IMG/VR virus record: IMGVR_UViG_3300032093_000545 | Span: 1 to 31,726 of that record | Reading direction: 5' to 3' (one strand) | Length of the DNA stretch: 31,726 bases | From: a virus | Shown: positions 1 to 7,499 of the stretch, in pieces | Numbering within the stretch: the first letter of the stretch is position 1 | Layout of the letters: the number at the start of each line of letters is the position of its first letter | Notes under the pieces: generated by a model | Told to the model about the DNA's origin: nothing | The model's input: only the letters and a program-made list of their open reading frames with translations | The model's database searches: none | Program-made: the position numbers and the translations under genes

Positions 1-127
1 CAAGCTATAACATCTTCAAGAGATAATGGAACTACTTACTTTGAGCAAACGTTAAACGTTACGCTTAAAAAGCAAGATGTTCAAACACACAAGACTATTA
101 AACTTTTAGCTTACGGACGTCCTCACA
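1..127. repeat. Terminal direct repeat, left copy
   Basis: These 127 bases are identical to 31600-31726. The repeat lies inside one open reading frame that continues without a break from the right end into the left end, so it is the overlap of a circular assembly. The length of exactly 127 matches a common largest k-mer of short-read assemblers, so it is probably an assembly overlap and not a biological terminal redundancy. Confidence 0.95.
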
Positions 128-348
128 TCGTAGTAAGAAACAGAAACAACCAATTCTTTTTGGCAGGATTCAAAAGAGGAATGGATGTAACTGCGGGTAC
201 TGTAGCTAATGGAACTGCACTTGGGGATTTGAGCGGATACACTTTGACATTCACAGGAATGGAAAATGTACCTGCTAACTTCCTTGATTGTTCAGACGAG
301 GCTGCACTTGCTGCGTTGTTTGATGGTGCTACGATTGTAACGGCATAG
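1..348 (+). CDS. Putative major tail (tube) protein, 3' part of the gene that starts at 31396
   Basis: This is the C-terminal part of a 183-residue protein whose gene starts at ATG 31396 and crosses the circular junction (204 nt before the repeat plus 348 nt here, in frame). The whole protein begins MSCDIANGRLEACKDSV and contains GRPHIVVRNRNNQFF and, near the end, DLSGYTLTFTGMENVPANF. This pattern is familiar to me from a protein encoded next to the capsid gene in Bacteroidota siphophages and thought to form the tail tube. It lies between the capsid gene and portal, flanked on both sides by strong terminators, which suggests a separately controlled abundant virion protein. An internal TTG at 160 is not the start, because the frame is open from base 1. 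A head decoration or neck protein is the alternative. Confidence 0.6.
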   Translation, partial: QAITSSRDNGTTYFEQTLNVTLKKQDVQTHKTIKLLAYGRPHIVVRNRNNQFFLAGFKRGMDVTAGTVANGTALGDLSGYTLTFTGMENVPANFLDCSDEAALAALFDGATIVTA

Positions 349-373
349 TTTTTCTTTCATAGTTCATAGATTA

Positions 374-402
374 GGGTAGCTTCGGTTACCCTTTTCTTTT
401 TT
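374..402 (+). terminator. Rho-independent terminator after the putative major tail protein
   Basis: Stem GGGTAGC (374-380), tetraloop TTCG, GTTACCC (385-391; one G-U pair), followed by a T-rich tract TTTTCTTTTTT. The UUCG tetraloop closed by C-G is exceptionally stable. It ends transcription 26 bases after the stop codon at 348. Confidence 0.9.
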
Positions 403-435
403 AAAACAAAATCGAACCGACTTAGTTAATATAGT

Positions 436-768
436 ATGATAGTATTAAATGTGTCAGAACTTAGCCAAATTATTAGCTTTATTCCACGAGATGGAAACTA
501 CGATACTTTGGAGTTAACTGATGAGCAAACAAATGATACACAGGTTGTAAATATAATCGATTCTACGGTAGGTGAATATTACCATACTATAGAAGCTATA
601 TTTGATTTAGTAGAAAACCATTTTTATATGTTGGTTCTAAAAGACGGAACAGATGTATTATTTAAGGATAAGGTATTTTGTACAAACCAGCCTTTGGTAT
701 CATTCAGTGTAAATAATGGTCAGTATGTAAGTTCGACCACAACAAACGATTTTATAATCTATGAATAA
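436..768 (+). CDS. Small conserved phage structural protein (beta-rich), unknown role
   Basis: A 110-residue protein of alternating polar and hydrophobic residues, with no signal peptide or membrane segment, predicted largely beta. It resembles small proteins encoded directly upstream of portal genes in Bacteroidota phages, so a virion, connector or decoration role is likely but is inferred from position. Its stop overlaps the portal start by 8 bases, indicating translational coupling. I recognise no enzymatic motif. The 87-base gap upstream holds the terminator and no clear promoter, so expression probably depends on read-through or on an unrecognised late promoter. Confidence 0.75.
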   Translation: MIVLNVSELSQIISFIPRDGNYDTLELTDEQTNDTQVVNIIDSTVGEYYHTIEAIFDLVENHFYMLVLKDGTDVLFKDKVFCTNQPLVSFSVNNGQYVSSTTTNDFIIYE

Positions 769-2524
769 TATACACGTTTTAAACTTAGCAAAATACGAGC
801 CGCCAGTCATTGAGGAATCAAAGAAAAATGAGTGGGTTACGTATGGAGAAAACAATAGTTACTATCAGTTCTTAATTGACAGGTATAAAAACTCCACTAC
901 AAATAACGCTATTATAAACAATATTAGCCGTTTAATTTATGGTAAGGGTTTAAGTGCTATAGATGCTTCGAGAAAGCCTAACGAATATGCTCAAATGATG
1001 GCTATGATTGCGCCCGATGAGATGCGTAAGGTAGTGTTAGATTTTGAGATGTTAGGACAAGCATCGTTTCAGGTACATTATTCAAAGGATAGAAGCAAGA
1101 TTCTAAAAGTTTATCACATTCCTGTTCAGCAATTAGCACCTGAAAAGTGCAATAAAGATGGACAAATAGAAGCGTATTACTATTCAGACAATTGGGAAGA
1201 TACACGCAACTATGCGCCTAAAAGAATTCCTGCTTTTGGATTCGGTAAAGAGCAAGTAGAAATTATGTTTATCCAACCTTACTCGGTAGGAATGAAATAC
1301 TTTTCTTATGTTGACTATCAAGGTGGGTTGAATTACGCAGTATTAGAAGAAGATATAGCCAACTATTTAATTTCTGAGGTTCAGTCATCTTTTAGTTCAC
1401 GTAGTGTAGTAAACTTCAATAACGGACAACCAACTCCAGAAGAGCAGGATATTATCTCTTCTAAAGTTATGTCTAAGTTGACAGGTACGAATGGTCAAAG
1501 AGTTATCGTAGCTTTTAATAACAACGCTGAAAGTAAAACAACGATAGATTCTATTCCGGTAGACAATGCTCCGGACTTATACAATCAGTTAAGTGAGGAA
1601 TGTATGCGTAAGATAATGCTATCGCACAACGTTACATCTCCTTTACTTTTTGGTATTGCTTCAACAAATGGTTTTAGTTCAAATGCAGATGAGTTACAAA
1701 ATAGTTTTGTGTTATTTGACAACTTAGTTATACGACCAAAACAAGAAGTATTACTTAGCGCTATTGATAGAATCTTAGCTTTTAATGGTATTTCTTTAAA
1801 ACTATATTTTAGAACTCTTAAACCACTTGAATTTACGGATTTAGAGAACGCACAAACTGAGGAGCAAGTAGCAGAAGAAACAGGAACGCAACTAAGCGCA
1901 GAACCTACCGACAAAGAATTAGATGTACTTTTAAACGACTTAGAAGGCGAAGTATTAGGAGACGAATGGGAGCGTATTACAGAGCGTGAAGTAAAAGAAG
2001 ACAATATAAGTACAGAGGAATGGGTAAATAATGCCTTAAATCCAAAGAAAAGCGTATTAGCACGTCTTGCATCTGTGATTAAATCAGAGCCAAGTAGAGA
2101 ATCTAACTTAGATAAGTCTGTTTACAAGGTGCGTTATGAATATGCTGCACGATATAACAAGGCTAACTCCAGAGAATTCTGTGTTAAAATGATGACACGA
2201 ACTAATAACGGAGTAGTATATCGCTTAGAAGATATTGACAAGGCAAGTAGAGCAGGAGTAAACGAAGAGTTAGGACATAAAGGACAACCATACGACTTAT
2301 TTAAATTCAAAGGTGGAGTTAATTGTTCGCACTATTGGAACGAGGTTTTATATAAACTTAAAAAGAAAGACGGAAAATACGTTGACGATAAAGCGTTAAG
2401 TTCGTCTGAGGAAGTAAATACTATTCCTAAATCTTACCAACCAAGACCTACAGGAAACGCACAAAGCAAAGTAGCACCTATTGATATGCCTAACAACGGA
2501 CATCACCCTAATTATAACAAGTAA
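761..2524 (+). CDS. Portal protein with C-terminal extension
   Basis: A 587-residue protein. Residues about 1-370 look like the HK97/SPP1-type portal fold: the N-terminal region GENNSYYQFLIDRYKNS, a central clip/stem region around PYSVGMKYFSYVDYQ, and the wing/crown segment with SPLLFGIASTNGFSS. The portal forms the dodecameric ring at the capsid vertex through which DNA enters and leaves. Residues about 390-460 are very acidic. The last ~125 residues (FCVKMMTRTNNGVVYR, then FKGGVNCSHYWNEVLY) form a separate C-terminal domain that I have seen attached to Bacteroidota phage portals; its function is unknown to me. The portal follows the major tail protein here, far from the terminase, which is an unusual order. 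The stop codon overlaps the next start (TAATG). Confidence 0.9.
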   Translation: MNNIHVLNLAKYEPPVIEESKKNEWVTYGENNSYYQFLIDRYKNSTTNNAIINNISRLIYGKGLSAIDASRKPNEYAQMMAMIAPDEMRKVVLDFEMLGQASFQVHYSKDRSKILKVYHIPVQQLAPEKCNKDGQIEAYYYSDNWEDTRNYAPKRIPAFGFGKEQVEIMFIQPYSVGMKYFSYVDYQGGLNYAVLEEDIANYLISEVQSSFSSRSVVNFNNGQPTPEEQDIISSKVMSKLTGTNGQRVIVAFNNNAESKTTIDSIPVDNAPDLYNQLSEECMRKIMLSHNVTSPLLFGIASTNGFSSNADELQNSFVLFDNLVIRPKQEVLLSAIDRILAFNGISLKLYFRTLKPLEFTDLENAQTEEQVAEETGTQLSAEPTDKELDVLLNDLEGEVLGDEWERITEREVKEDNISTEEWVNNALNPKKSVLARLASVIKSEPSRESNLDKSVYKVRYEYAARYNKANSREFCVKMMTRTNNGVVYRLEDIDKASRAGVNEELGHKGQPYDLFKFKGGVNCSHYWNEVLYKLKKKDGKYVDDKALSSSEEVNTIPKSYQPRPTGNAQSKVAPIDMPNNGHHPNYNK

Positions 2525-3024
2525 TGGCAGAAGCACTTTTAATATCAAGAACAGACGTTGTAAAGTTCACTGCGATGAACGGCAACGTAGACACGGATAA
2601 ATTCATTCAGTTTATCAAAATCGCTCAAGACGTACATATACAGACTATGTTAGGTACTCAGCTATTAAGAAGAATACAAGAAGACATAATAGAAGATACG
2701 TTAGCAAATCCTTATTTAGATTTACTTATTGACTATATAAAACCTATGCTTATTCATTGGGCAATGGTAGAATATTTACCTTTTGCAGCTTATACAATTG
2801 CTAACAAAGGAGTATACAAACACGATTCCGAAAACGCTACTACGGTAGAAAAAAACGAAGTAGACTTTTTAGTAGAAAAGCAAAGACAAATAGCACAACA
2901 CTACACGCAAAGATTTGTAGATTATATGTGTTTTAATATGGCATCTTTCCCAGAGTATAATTCTAATTCAAATGGTGATATGTACCCAAGAGGAGAGAAT
3001 AACTTAAATGGGTGGTATCTATGA
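2524..3024 (+). CDS. Head-tail connector/adaptor protein (DUF6712-like)
   Basis: A 166-residue, mostly helical protein beginning MAEALLISRTDVVKFTAMN. Length, helical character, and position directly after the portal (start overlapping the portal stop) fit the head-completion adaptor that binds below the portal, the counterpart of HK97 gp6 or SPP1 gp15. The sequence resembles a Bacteroidota-specific family (DUF6712) placed at this spot in other genomes. The C-terminal tail (residues ~145-166) is Asn/Gly-rich, perhaps the part that orders on assembly. Family assignment is from memory and not checked by a search. Confidence 0.7.
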   Translation: MAEALLISRTDVVKFTAMNGNVDTDKFIQFIKIAQDVHIQTMLGTQLLRRIQEDIIEDTLANPYLDLLIDYIKPMLIHWAMVEYLPFAAYTIANKGVYKHDSENATTVEKNEVDFLVEKQRQIAQHYTQRFVDYMCFNMASFPEYNSNSNGDMYPRGENNLNGWYL

Positions 3025-3128
3025 AGAAGTACAAGGTAAAAGAAAACAATATACAAAAGTTAAAGTTATACTTAAAGAAAGTAGAGAAAGATGGCAAACA
3101 CGATAGGATGGGGGCAGGGCGTTCTTAA
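3021..3128 (+). CDS. Possible small basic protein, 35 aa
   Basis: ATG at 3021 overlaps the upstream stop (ATGA) and gives a 35-residue Lys-rich product beginning MKKYKVKENNIQKL and containing KKVEKDGKHDRMGAGRS. It overlaps the next gene (3091) by 38 bases in another frame. Coupling by ATGA and the high charge make it plausible as a real minor protein, but it could instead be a spacer. No function can be assigned. Confidence 0.45.
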   Translation: MKKYKVKENNIQKLKLYLKKVEKDGKHDRMGAGRS

Positions 3129-3315
3129 CACAATTGGTTGGGGTGCAGATGGAAGTAAAGGTGGTTTAGAGACTACTAACCTAATATCTGAAGATTCTGA
3201 TTTCTTTGTGACAGAAGCAGAGGACTTTCTTATAGATGAAACATTATTTAATAGCGGTGGGTTTGGCGCAGTCTATGACGTTTCTTACTCAGGCGAAACA
3301 TTATTAGAACGATAA
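3091..3315 (+). CDS. Small IGWG-repeat phage protein
   Basis: A 74-residue protein whose N-terminus contains two copies of the motif NTIGWG (TIGWGQGVLN and TIGWGADG), followed by an acidic middle and a C-terminal GGFGAVYDVSYSGETLL. Short proteins with IGWG repeats sit upstream of fibre genes in Bacteroidota phages. The function is not known to me; a small virion or fibre-associated component is the likeliest reading from its place between the connector and the fibre genes. Confidence 0.65.
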   Translation: MANTIGWGQGVLNTIGWGADGSKGGLETTNLISEDSDFFVTEAEDFLIDETLFNSGGFGAVYDVSYSGETLLER

Positions 3316-3325
3316 AAAATACAAA

Positions 3326-3832
3326 ATGGCAGAGAAAAAAATAAGTGAACTAACGGCAAAAGGAGCAGCGGTTGCAGCTACGGATTTAATGGTTATATCT
3401 GAGGTTAGCGGTGCTTCGTATGTTACTAAAAGCGTTACAGGTGCTAATATTAAATCACTTGCTCAAAGTGGATTGCCTACAGAGATTCAACTTGCTGCAT
3501 CTGACGAGACAACTGCACTTACTACCGGTACTGCAAAGGTTACTTTTAGAATGCCTTATGCAATGACATTGACTGCGGTTCGTGCATCTCTTTCAACTGC
3601 TCAGGCAAGTGGTACAATATTTACTGTTGACATCAATGAAGGTGGCACAACTATCCTATCCACTAAGCTAACAATAGACAACACTGAGAAGACATCTACA
3701 ACGGCTGCCACTCCAGCGGTAATATCTGATAGTGCACTCAGTGATGATAGCGAGATAACAATTGACATTGACCAAATAGGTAATGGTTCAGCAAAAGGTT
3801 TGAAAGTTACATTGATAGGTACAAGAGTATGA
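3326..3832 (+). CDS. Fibre/decoration-type structural protein
   Basis: A 168-residue protein. The N-terminal ~45 residues (KKISELTAKGAAVAATDLM, then SGASYVTKSVTGANI) match the short attachment repeat found at the base of many trimeric phage fibres. The rest is a Thr/Ser/Ala-rich beta-sandwich (FRMPYAMTLTAVRASLS, later LKVTLIGTRV) that recurs in phage fibre and capsid-decoration proteins. Expected role: a trimeric fibre or spike on the virion, possibly contacting the host surface. It overlaps the lectin-like gene that follows (ATGA). The N-terminal motif resembles that of the protein at 28791, so the two may attach to equivalent sites. Confidence 0.7.
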   Translation: MAEKKISELTAKGAAVAATDLMVISEVSGASYVTKSVTGANIKSLAQSGLPTEIQLAASDETTALTTGTAKVTFRMPYAMTLTAVRASLSTAQASGTIFTVDINEGGTTILSTKLTIDNTEKTSTTAATPAVISDSALSDDSEITIDIDQIGNGSAKGLKVTLIGTRV

Positions 3833-4608
3833 TAATCAATCCATATTTAGTGCAGCCAAGTGGGCCTTCCTACGGCACACTAACTACTGCTTGGATAGCT
3901 GCCACTGGAGAAACTGATTTAACTATCTTAGGTGCATTGAATACGCTTGAGACAGACCTGACTACCTATGGACTGACTGCTAAGATGGATGCTTTATATC
4001 CAATGGTGGGAGGAACGGCGGGGAAGCATTCATATAACTTTATGAATACTGCGGCATATCAGTTGACGTTTAATGGTGGGTGGACTCACTCAAGTACTGG
4101 AGCTTTGCCGAATGGTACAAATGCCTATGCCGATACTGGATTTAATGTAAACACATATAAAGATAACAATCACTTATCTTATTATATTCGTACAAATTTA
4201 GATGAGGTAAGAGTAGACGCTGGATTGATTGGCAGCATTGGTCAATATTTTGACATAGAAAGTAGAATTTCTAATGTAGGGTATTTCGGTAATCATATAG
4301 CAGGTGTCAATGTTAATTTTGCAGTAACTGATTCAAGAGGATTGTGGTTAAATACAAGGACAACATCCACTCTTCAAAAGGTATATAAAAACGGAACATC
4401 TCAAGGTTCAAACACAGCTTCAGGAACTACTGCAATAAATGGAAATATTTATTTAGGTGCAAGGAATTTAGTTGGAACTGGAGCAAATTTATATTCTACA
4501 AAACAAACTGCATTTGCATCCATAGGAGATGGATTAGATGACACCGAAGCAGCTAACTTCTACACTGCGGTACAAGCATTTCAAACTACATTATCTCGTC
4601 AAGTATGA
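3829..4608 (+). CDS. Putative receptor-binding fibre with concanavalin A/LamG-like domain
   Basis: A 259-residue protein. After an N-terminal region of about 90 residues, the rest (SYNFMNTAAYQLTFNGGWT through GNIYLGARNLVGTG to FYTAVQAFQTTLSRQV) has the pattern of a concanavalin A-like lectin/glucanase fold: a jelly-roll with an Asn/Gly-rich face and the terminal helix that follows the last strand. This fold is common in phage receptor-binding proteins that recognise surface polysaccharide. It is coupled to genes on both sides by ATGA overlaps. I see no catalytic residues that would argue for a depolymerase. Receptor binding is inferred from fold and position. Confidence 0.7.
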   Translation: MIINPYLVQPSGPSYGTLTTAWIAATGETDLTILGALNTLETDLTTYGLTAKMDALYPMVGGTAGKHSYNFMNTAAYQLTFNGGWTHSSTGALPNGTNAYADTGFNVNTYKDNNHLSYYIRTNLDEVRVDAGLIGSIGQYFDIESRISNVGYFGNHIAGVNVNFAVTDSRGLWLNTRTTSTLQKVYKNGTSQGSNTASGTTAINGNIYLGARNLVGTGANLYSTKQTAFASIGDGLDDTEAANFYTAVQAFQTTLSRQV

Positions 4609-4862
4609 AACTAACAGATATAACACAAGCAGAATATCCTAACTATGTAGGACTTTTGACAGAGGTACAGAAAGATGAATTAGTAGGTCAGCAATACACT
4701 GAGGATAGCTACTTCAATCCTATCCAAGATGCGGATGATAATTGGATTATCTCAACTGAGGAGATGAACTTCTGTACAAACGTAAAATTTATGTGGGTGA
4801 AAGATTTGGATTTGATTCCTTATAATCCTAAACCTACACCACCATTTCCACCTGTAAATTAA
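4605..4862 (+). CDS. Small fibre-associated protein
   Basis: An 85-residue acidic protein with the core SYFNPIQDADDNWIIS and a Pro-rich C-terminus (PKPTPPFPPVN). Proteins with this core often follow fibre genes in Bacteroidota phages, like the small tail-fibre-assembly or accessory proteins of other phages. A role as chaperone or tip component is inferred from position only. It overlaps the fibre gene stop by four bases. Confidence 0.6.
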   Translation: MKLTDITQAEYPNYVGLLTEVQKDELVGQQYTEDSYFNPIQDADDNWIISTEEMNFCTNVKFMWVKDLDLIPYNPKPTPPFPPVN

Positions 4863-4868
4863 TAACCA

Positions 4869-5144
4869 ATGGAATTACTACCATTAATTGAATCAATAAA
4901 GAAACACGGAGTAACGGGAGTTTTAGTGTTAGTTATTTTCTTAATGTTTAATTTCTTTAGTGGAAGGTTGGAGATGGTAGAGGCTAAACTTGAAAAGGTT
5001 GAATCTAAACTATATGACTGCTTAGAAGATAGAATCCAAACAAGCAAAAGACAAATAGATAAACACGTACAATTTACCGAATTAATGGTAGGTATTTTAC
5101 CTGACAAAAAGAAATATGGAACTAAAAGAAAGATGGTTATCTAA
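4869..5144 (+). CDS. Membrane-anchored coiled-coil lysis protein candidate (holin or inner-membrane spanin)
   Basis: A 91-residue protein with one membrane segment at about residues 14-31 (GVTGVLVLVIFLMFNFF), then a charged helical, probably coiled-coil segment (residues ~33-75, LEMVEAKLEKVESKLYD) and a basic C-terminus. It is the first gene of the lysis cassette and overlaps the next by 29 bases. Topology (N-in, one membrane helix, long helical domain) fits an Rz-like inner-membrane spanin or a single-pass holin; sequence alone does not decide between them. Confidence 0.6.
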   Translation: MELLPLIESIKKHGVTGVLVLVIFLMFNFFSGRLEMVEAKLEKVESKLYDCLEDRIQTSKRQIDKHVQFTELMVGILPDKKKYGTKRKMVI

Positions 5145-5328
5145 AACACCTAAGTTTTGGAAGAAAGTGCAAAGAGTAGGAATAGTAGCGGGTGCAGTTG
5201 GTGCTGCAATTATAGCTATGCCTATAGCATTACCTGCTGCAATCATTACGGCAAGTGGATATCTATTAGCAATCGGTGGAGTTACGGCTACATTATCTCA
5301 GTTAACTAAGGAAGATGCAGTTAAGTAA
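5116..5328 (+). CDS. Putative holin
   Basis: A 70-residue protein with a basic amphipathic N-terminus (ERWLSKTPKFWKKVQ) and two adjoining hydrophobic stretches (about residues 22-38 and 40-58) separated by a Pro. This small two-segment membrane design, immediately upstream of and overlapping the endolysin gene, is typical of holins, which form inner-membrane lesions that time lysis. It is similar in pattern to holin-like proteins seen upstream of M15 peptidases in Bacteroidota phages. Confidence 0.7.
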   Translation: MELKERWLSKTPKFWKKVQRVGIVAGAVGAAIIAMPIALPAAIITASGYLLAIGGVTATLSQLTKEDAVK

Positions 5329-5764
5329 GCATTTGAGCAGAGCAGAGTTTGAACGTTCGGATGCTGCTACAAACTACGGAATAAACAACTCTATGAATTC
5401 GGGACAACTTGCTAAAGCTATGGCGTTAGCTATTAATTGTTTTGAGCCTATTAGAGAGCATTTAGGAAAGCCTATCAGAGTGAATAGTGGTTATCGTTCT
5501 CCTGCGGTAAATAAACGCATTGGTGGTGCTTTAACATCTCAGCATAGTTTAGGCGAAGCAATAGACTTAGATTTGCACGATAGAGATTTATTCGAGTGGA
5601 TTATTGATAATGTTACTTTTGACCAATTGATATTTGAAGGCGGTACAGAAGATAGTGCAGCGTGGTTTCATATTTCCTACCGAGAAGGGCGCAATCGTAA
5701 GCAAGTATTAAGAATGCTTAAAAGCGCAGGTAAAACAGTATACCTACCTTACAAACGAAAATAG
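5315..5764 (+). CDS. Endolysin, peptidase M15 family (L,D/D,D-peptidase)
   Basis: A 149-residue peptidase of the M15 (D-Ala-D-Ala carboxypeptidase-like) fold, Pfam Peptidase_M15_3 type. It should cleave peptidoglycan cross-bridges at lysis. The zinc-binding and catalytic pattern is visible: SGYRSP (58-63), SQH with H77, GEAIDLD with D84, and WFHIS with H119. The length equals the catalytic domain alone; no cell-wall binding domain or signal peptide is seen, so release through a holin lesion is expected. The start overlaps the holin gene by 14 bases, and a strong terminator follows directly. Confidence 0.9.
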   Translation: MQLSKHLSRAEFERSDAATNYGINNSMNSGQLAKAMALAINCFEPIREHLGKPIRVNSGYRSPAVNKRIGGALTSQHSLGEAIDLDLHDRDLFEWIIDNVTFDQLIFEGGTEDSAAWFHISYREGRNRKQVLRMLKSAGKTVYLPYKRK

Positions 5765-5787
5765 ACCGAGTAACCCTCGGTTTTTTT
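5765..5787 (+). terminator. Rho-independent terminator closing the virion/lysis operon
   Basis: Perfect stem ACCGAG (5765-5770) / CTCGGT (5776-5781), 5-base loop TAACC, and seven T (5781-5787). It begins at the endolysin stop codon and marks the end of the late region. Confidence 0.92.
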
Positions 5788-5806
5788 ATTTACACTTATT
5801 TTATTT

Positions 5807-6583
5807 ATGAGAAAGCGTCTATTTTTTGACATAGAGACCTCTTTTAATGTTGGTATATTTTGGCGAAGCGGTTACAATCTAACAATACAACCAGATGACA
5901 TTATAAAAGAACGTTCTATAATTTGTGTTAGTTGGAAGTGGGAAGGCAAAGACGAAGTACATAATTTAACTTGGGATAAAAACCAATGCGATAAAAAACT
6001 CTTAAAAGACTTTATTAAGGTATTAAATAAAGCGGATGAGATAGTAGCACACAATGGAGATAGGTTCGATATAAAATGGCTACGTACAAGGTGCTTAAAA
6101 CACAGAATTGATATGTTTCCACAATATCAAACAATAGACACCCTTAAACACGCTAAAAGCCAATTTAACTTCAATTCAAATAAGTTAGATTATATCGCTA
6201 AGTTTTTAGGTGTTGGCGCAAAGCTAAAGCACGAAGGTATGGATATGTGGAAAGCTATAATTTTTAATAAGGATGCTGAGGCTTTAAAACGAATGGTAGA
6301 ATATTGCGATATGGATGTTATTGTACTTGAAAAGGTTTACCACAAATTAGAACCATATACAAAGCAGAAAGTAAACTATGCAGTATTAAGAGGTGGAGAA
6401 AAGTTTGAGTGTCCTAATTGCGGAAAGTTACCACACTATAAAAGTATGTACACAACTGCTGCCGGAACTATTCAACACAGGATGCAATGCTCAGACAGGC
6501 ACGTTTGCAATAAAAAGTTCACTATTAATAACAAAACTTATATCGGTTATTTGCAATTTAAACTGCGTAGTAATATAAAATAG
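5807..6583 (+). CDS. DEDDy-type 3'-5' exonuclease with C-terminal zinc ribbon
   Basis: A 258-residue protein of the RNase H-like exonuclease superfamily (YprB/RNase_H_2 type, as in DNA polymerase proofreading domains). Motifs: FDIET with D8 and E10 (Exo I), AHNGDRFDIKWL with D88 (Exo II), YCDMD with Y166 and D170 (Exo III, DEDDy form). A C-terminal ribbon has four cysteines (C202, C205, C228, C234) and may bind DNA or RNA. No polymerase domain follows, so it is a stand-alone nuclease for replication, recombination or host nucleic acid degradation. The gene stands alone between two terminators (5765 and 6634); I cannot see its promoter. Confidence 0.85.
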   Translation: MRKRLFFDIETSFNVGIFWRSGYNLTIQPDDIIKERSIICVSWKWEGKDEVHNLTWDKNQCDKKLLKDFIKVLNKADEIVAHNGDRFDIKWLRTRCLKHRIDMFPQYQTIDTLKHAKSQFNFNSNKLDYIAKFLGVGAKLKHEGMDMWKAIIFNKDAEALKRMVEYCDMDVIVLEKVYHKLEPYTKQKVNYAVLRGGEKFECPNCGKLPHYKSMYTTAAGTIQHRMQCSDRHVCNKKFTINNKTYIGYLQFKLRSNIK

Positions 6584-6633
6584 TTACCTTAGTAGTAATT
6601 TTTTCGTAAAAGTTATCTGTTTGATAGGTAAGG

Positions 6634-6666
6634 AAGGGAGTTCAGAGATGTTCTCCCTTTGTTTTT
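6634..6666 (+). terminator. Rho-independent terminator after the exonuclease gene
   Basis: Stem AAGGGAG (6634-6640) / CTCCCTT (6653-6659), 12-base loop, then TGTTTTTT. It isolates the exonuclease gene from the early operon whose promoter begins 34 bases downstream. Confidence 0.82.
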
Positions 6667-6699
6667 TCTACCTAAATAAAAATAAATTGTTCAAAAGTA

Positions 6700-6729
6700 T
6701 TGTGGTTATAAACAGAACTATTATATTTG
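6700..6729 (+). promoter_or_regulatory. Bacteroidota-type promoter P1
   Basis: TTG at 6700-6702, 19-base spacer, TATATTTG at 6722-6729. This matches the Bacteroidota housekeeping consensus (-33 TTG, -7 TAnnTTTG). Transcription should start about 6736. The leader up to ATG 6750 ends AACAGATAATT, almost identical to the leaders at 8293 and 13703. Confidence 0.88.
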
Positions 6730-6749
6730 TAGAAACAAAACAGATAATT

Positions 6750-6992
6750 ATGAAAAGAAAAATCAGAGAAGCCTTAGAACTTCACGCAAAAGCAAACGAA
6801 TTGCTTTACCTATGCGAAGGAATGCAGAACCGAATTGATAATATGCTACGGTATAATGCAGAGATAGCAGCACCTAATAATTTTCACGAGCATTCAGAGA
6901 ATGTAATCGATACTTGCCAACGTGGATTAGATAGATTATGGAGAAGCTACCAGATAGTAATTGATAAACTTAAAAGCCTTGATGAGTTATGA
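6750..6992 (+). CDS. Hypothetical helical early protein, 80 aa
   Basis: First gene of an early operon, 21 bases after the -7 box. The reading frame is open upstream to 6621, but only ATG 6750 lies downstream of the promoter, so I choose it. The 80-residue product (MKRKIREALELHAKANELL at the start) is almost entirely helical with heptad-like leucines and no membrane segment. I do not recognise a family. Position as the first early gene suggests a host-takeover or regulatory function, which is inference only. Confidence 0.75.
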   Translation: MKRKIREALELHAKANELLYLCEGMQNRIDNMLRYNAEIAAPNNFHEHSENVIDTCQRGLDRLWRSYQIVIDKLKSLDEL

Positions 6993-7180
6993 AACCAAAA
7001 GAAAAAGCAGAACAACTTGTAAATACATATAAAGTTGCTAACTATCCAAAATTAAATAAGGATGAATGTAAAAAATGTGCTTTAATTGCTGTTGATGAAA
7101 TTTTATTAGCTTGTGCATTAGAGACAAAAGGTAAATTTGAATATTATTTTGAAGTAAAAAAAGAAATAGAAAAACTATGA
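6989..7180 (+). CDS. Small conserved phage protein, 63 aa
   Basis: A 63-residue soluble helical protein with the motif KKCALIAVDEILLACAL, a pattern seen repeatedly in small early proteins of Bacteroidota phages and prophages (CALIAVDEI followed by a tail ending EVKKEIEKL). The function is unknown. It is coupled to both neighbours by ATGA overlaps. Confidence 0.7.
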   Translation: MKPKEKAEQLVNTYKVANYPKLNKDECKKCALIAVDEILLACALETKGKFEYYFEVKKEIEKL

Positions 7181-7314
7181 AAGAGGAACTAATAAAATAC
7201 GTTGAACAATTAGAGATTGAACGACAAGAGAACGCTGAGATTTATTCAGAAGAAACGTTAAACAGATTAGACAATTTAATTAAAGAGTATCACAAACTAA
7301 TATTATCGCTATGA
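7177..7314 (+). CDS. Small hypothetical protein, 45 aa
   Basis: ATG 7177 overlaps the previous stop and the stop overlaps the next ATG (7311), so it fills an otherwise empty 130-base interval in a coupled chain. The product is highly charged and helical (MKEELIKYVEQLEIERQ), probably a coiled coil. No family recognised. Confidence 0.65.
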   Translation: MKEELIKYVEQLEIERQENAEIYSEETLNRLDNLIKEYHKLILSL

Positions 7315-7499
7315 AAACACGAAACATATTTAAGAAAGTAGAACAGGCATTAAACCAACACATAAAGCCTACGACTTTAGAAAACGAGTTCATCCCTAAC
7401 AACGGAGTAAGACACGGAGACTTGAAAAGATATTGGAATCATTACAACGCAGAATTAGTTAACCGGATATCAGAGATAAGAAGCTATGAAAAGATTTAA
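7311..7499 (+). CDS. Small hypothetical protein, 62 aa
   Basis: A 62-residue basic protein (MKTRNIFKKVEQALNQH at the start; VRHGDLKRYWNHYNAELV in the middle). It is coupled by overlap on both sides. There is no membrane segment and no family recognised; the Arg/Lys/His content would allow nucleic acid binding, but this is not shown. Confidence 0.6.
   Translation: MKTRNIFKKVEQALNQHIKPTTLENEFIPNNGVRHGDLKRYWNHYNAELVNRISEIRSYEKI

Noticed and set aside
1585-2004. Long minus-strand frame (139 codons) inside the portal gene
   Set aside because: It is opposite a clear portal coding sequence; the product is Ser-rich low complexity, as expected from the complement of this codon bias. The same reasoning removes all other minus-strand frames (for example 1002, 10892, 17149, 19097, 26796, 28959, 29670).
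6393-6578. Plus-strand frame inside the 3' end of the exonuclease gene
   Set aside because: It overlaps the zinc-ribbon part of the exonuclease, whose cysteines are conserved-looking; the alternative frame shows no coherent motif.
6621-6749. Upstream extension of the first early gene
   Set aside because: It begins upstream of the terminator and of the promoter at 6700-6729, so it could not be on the transcript that starts at about 6736.
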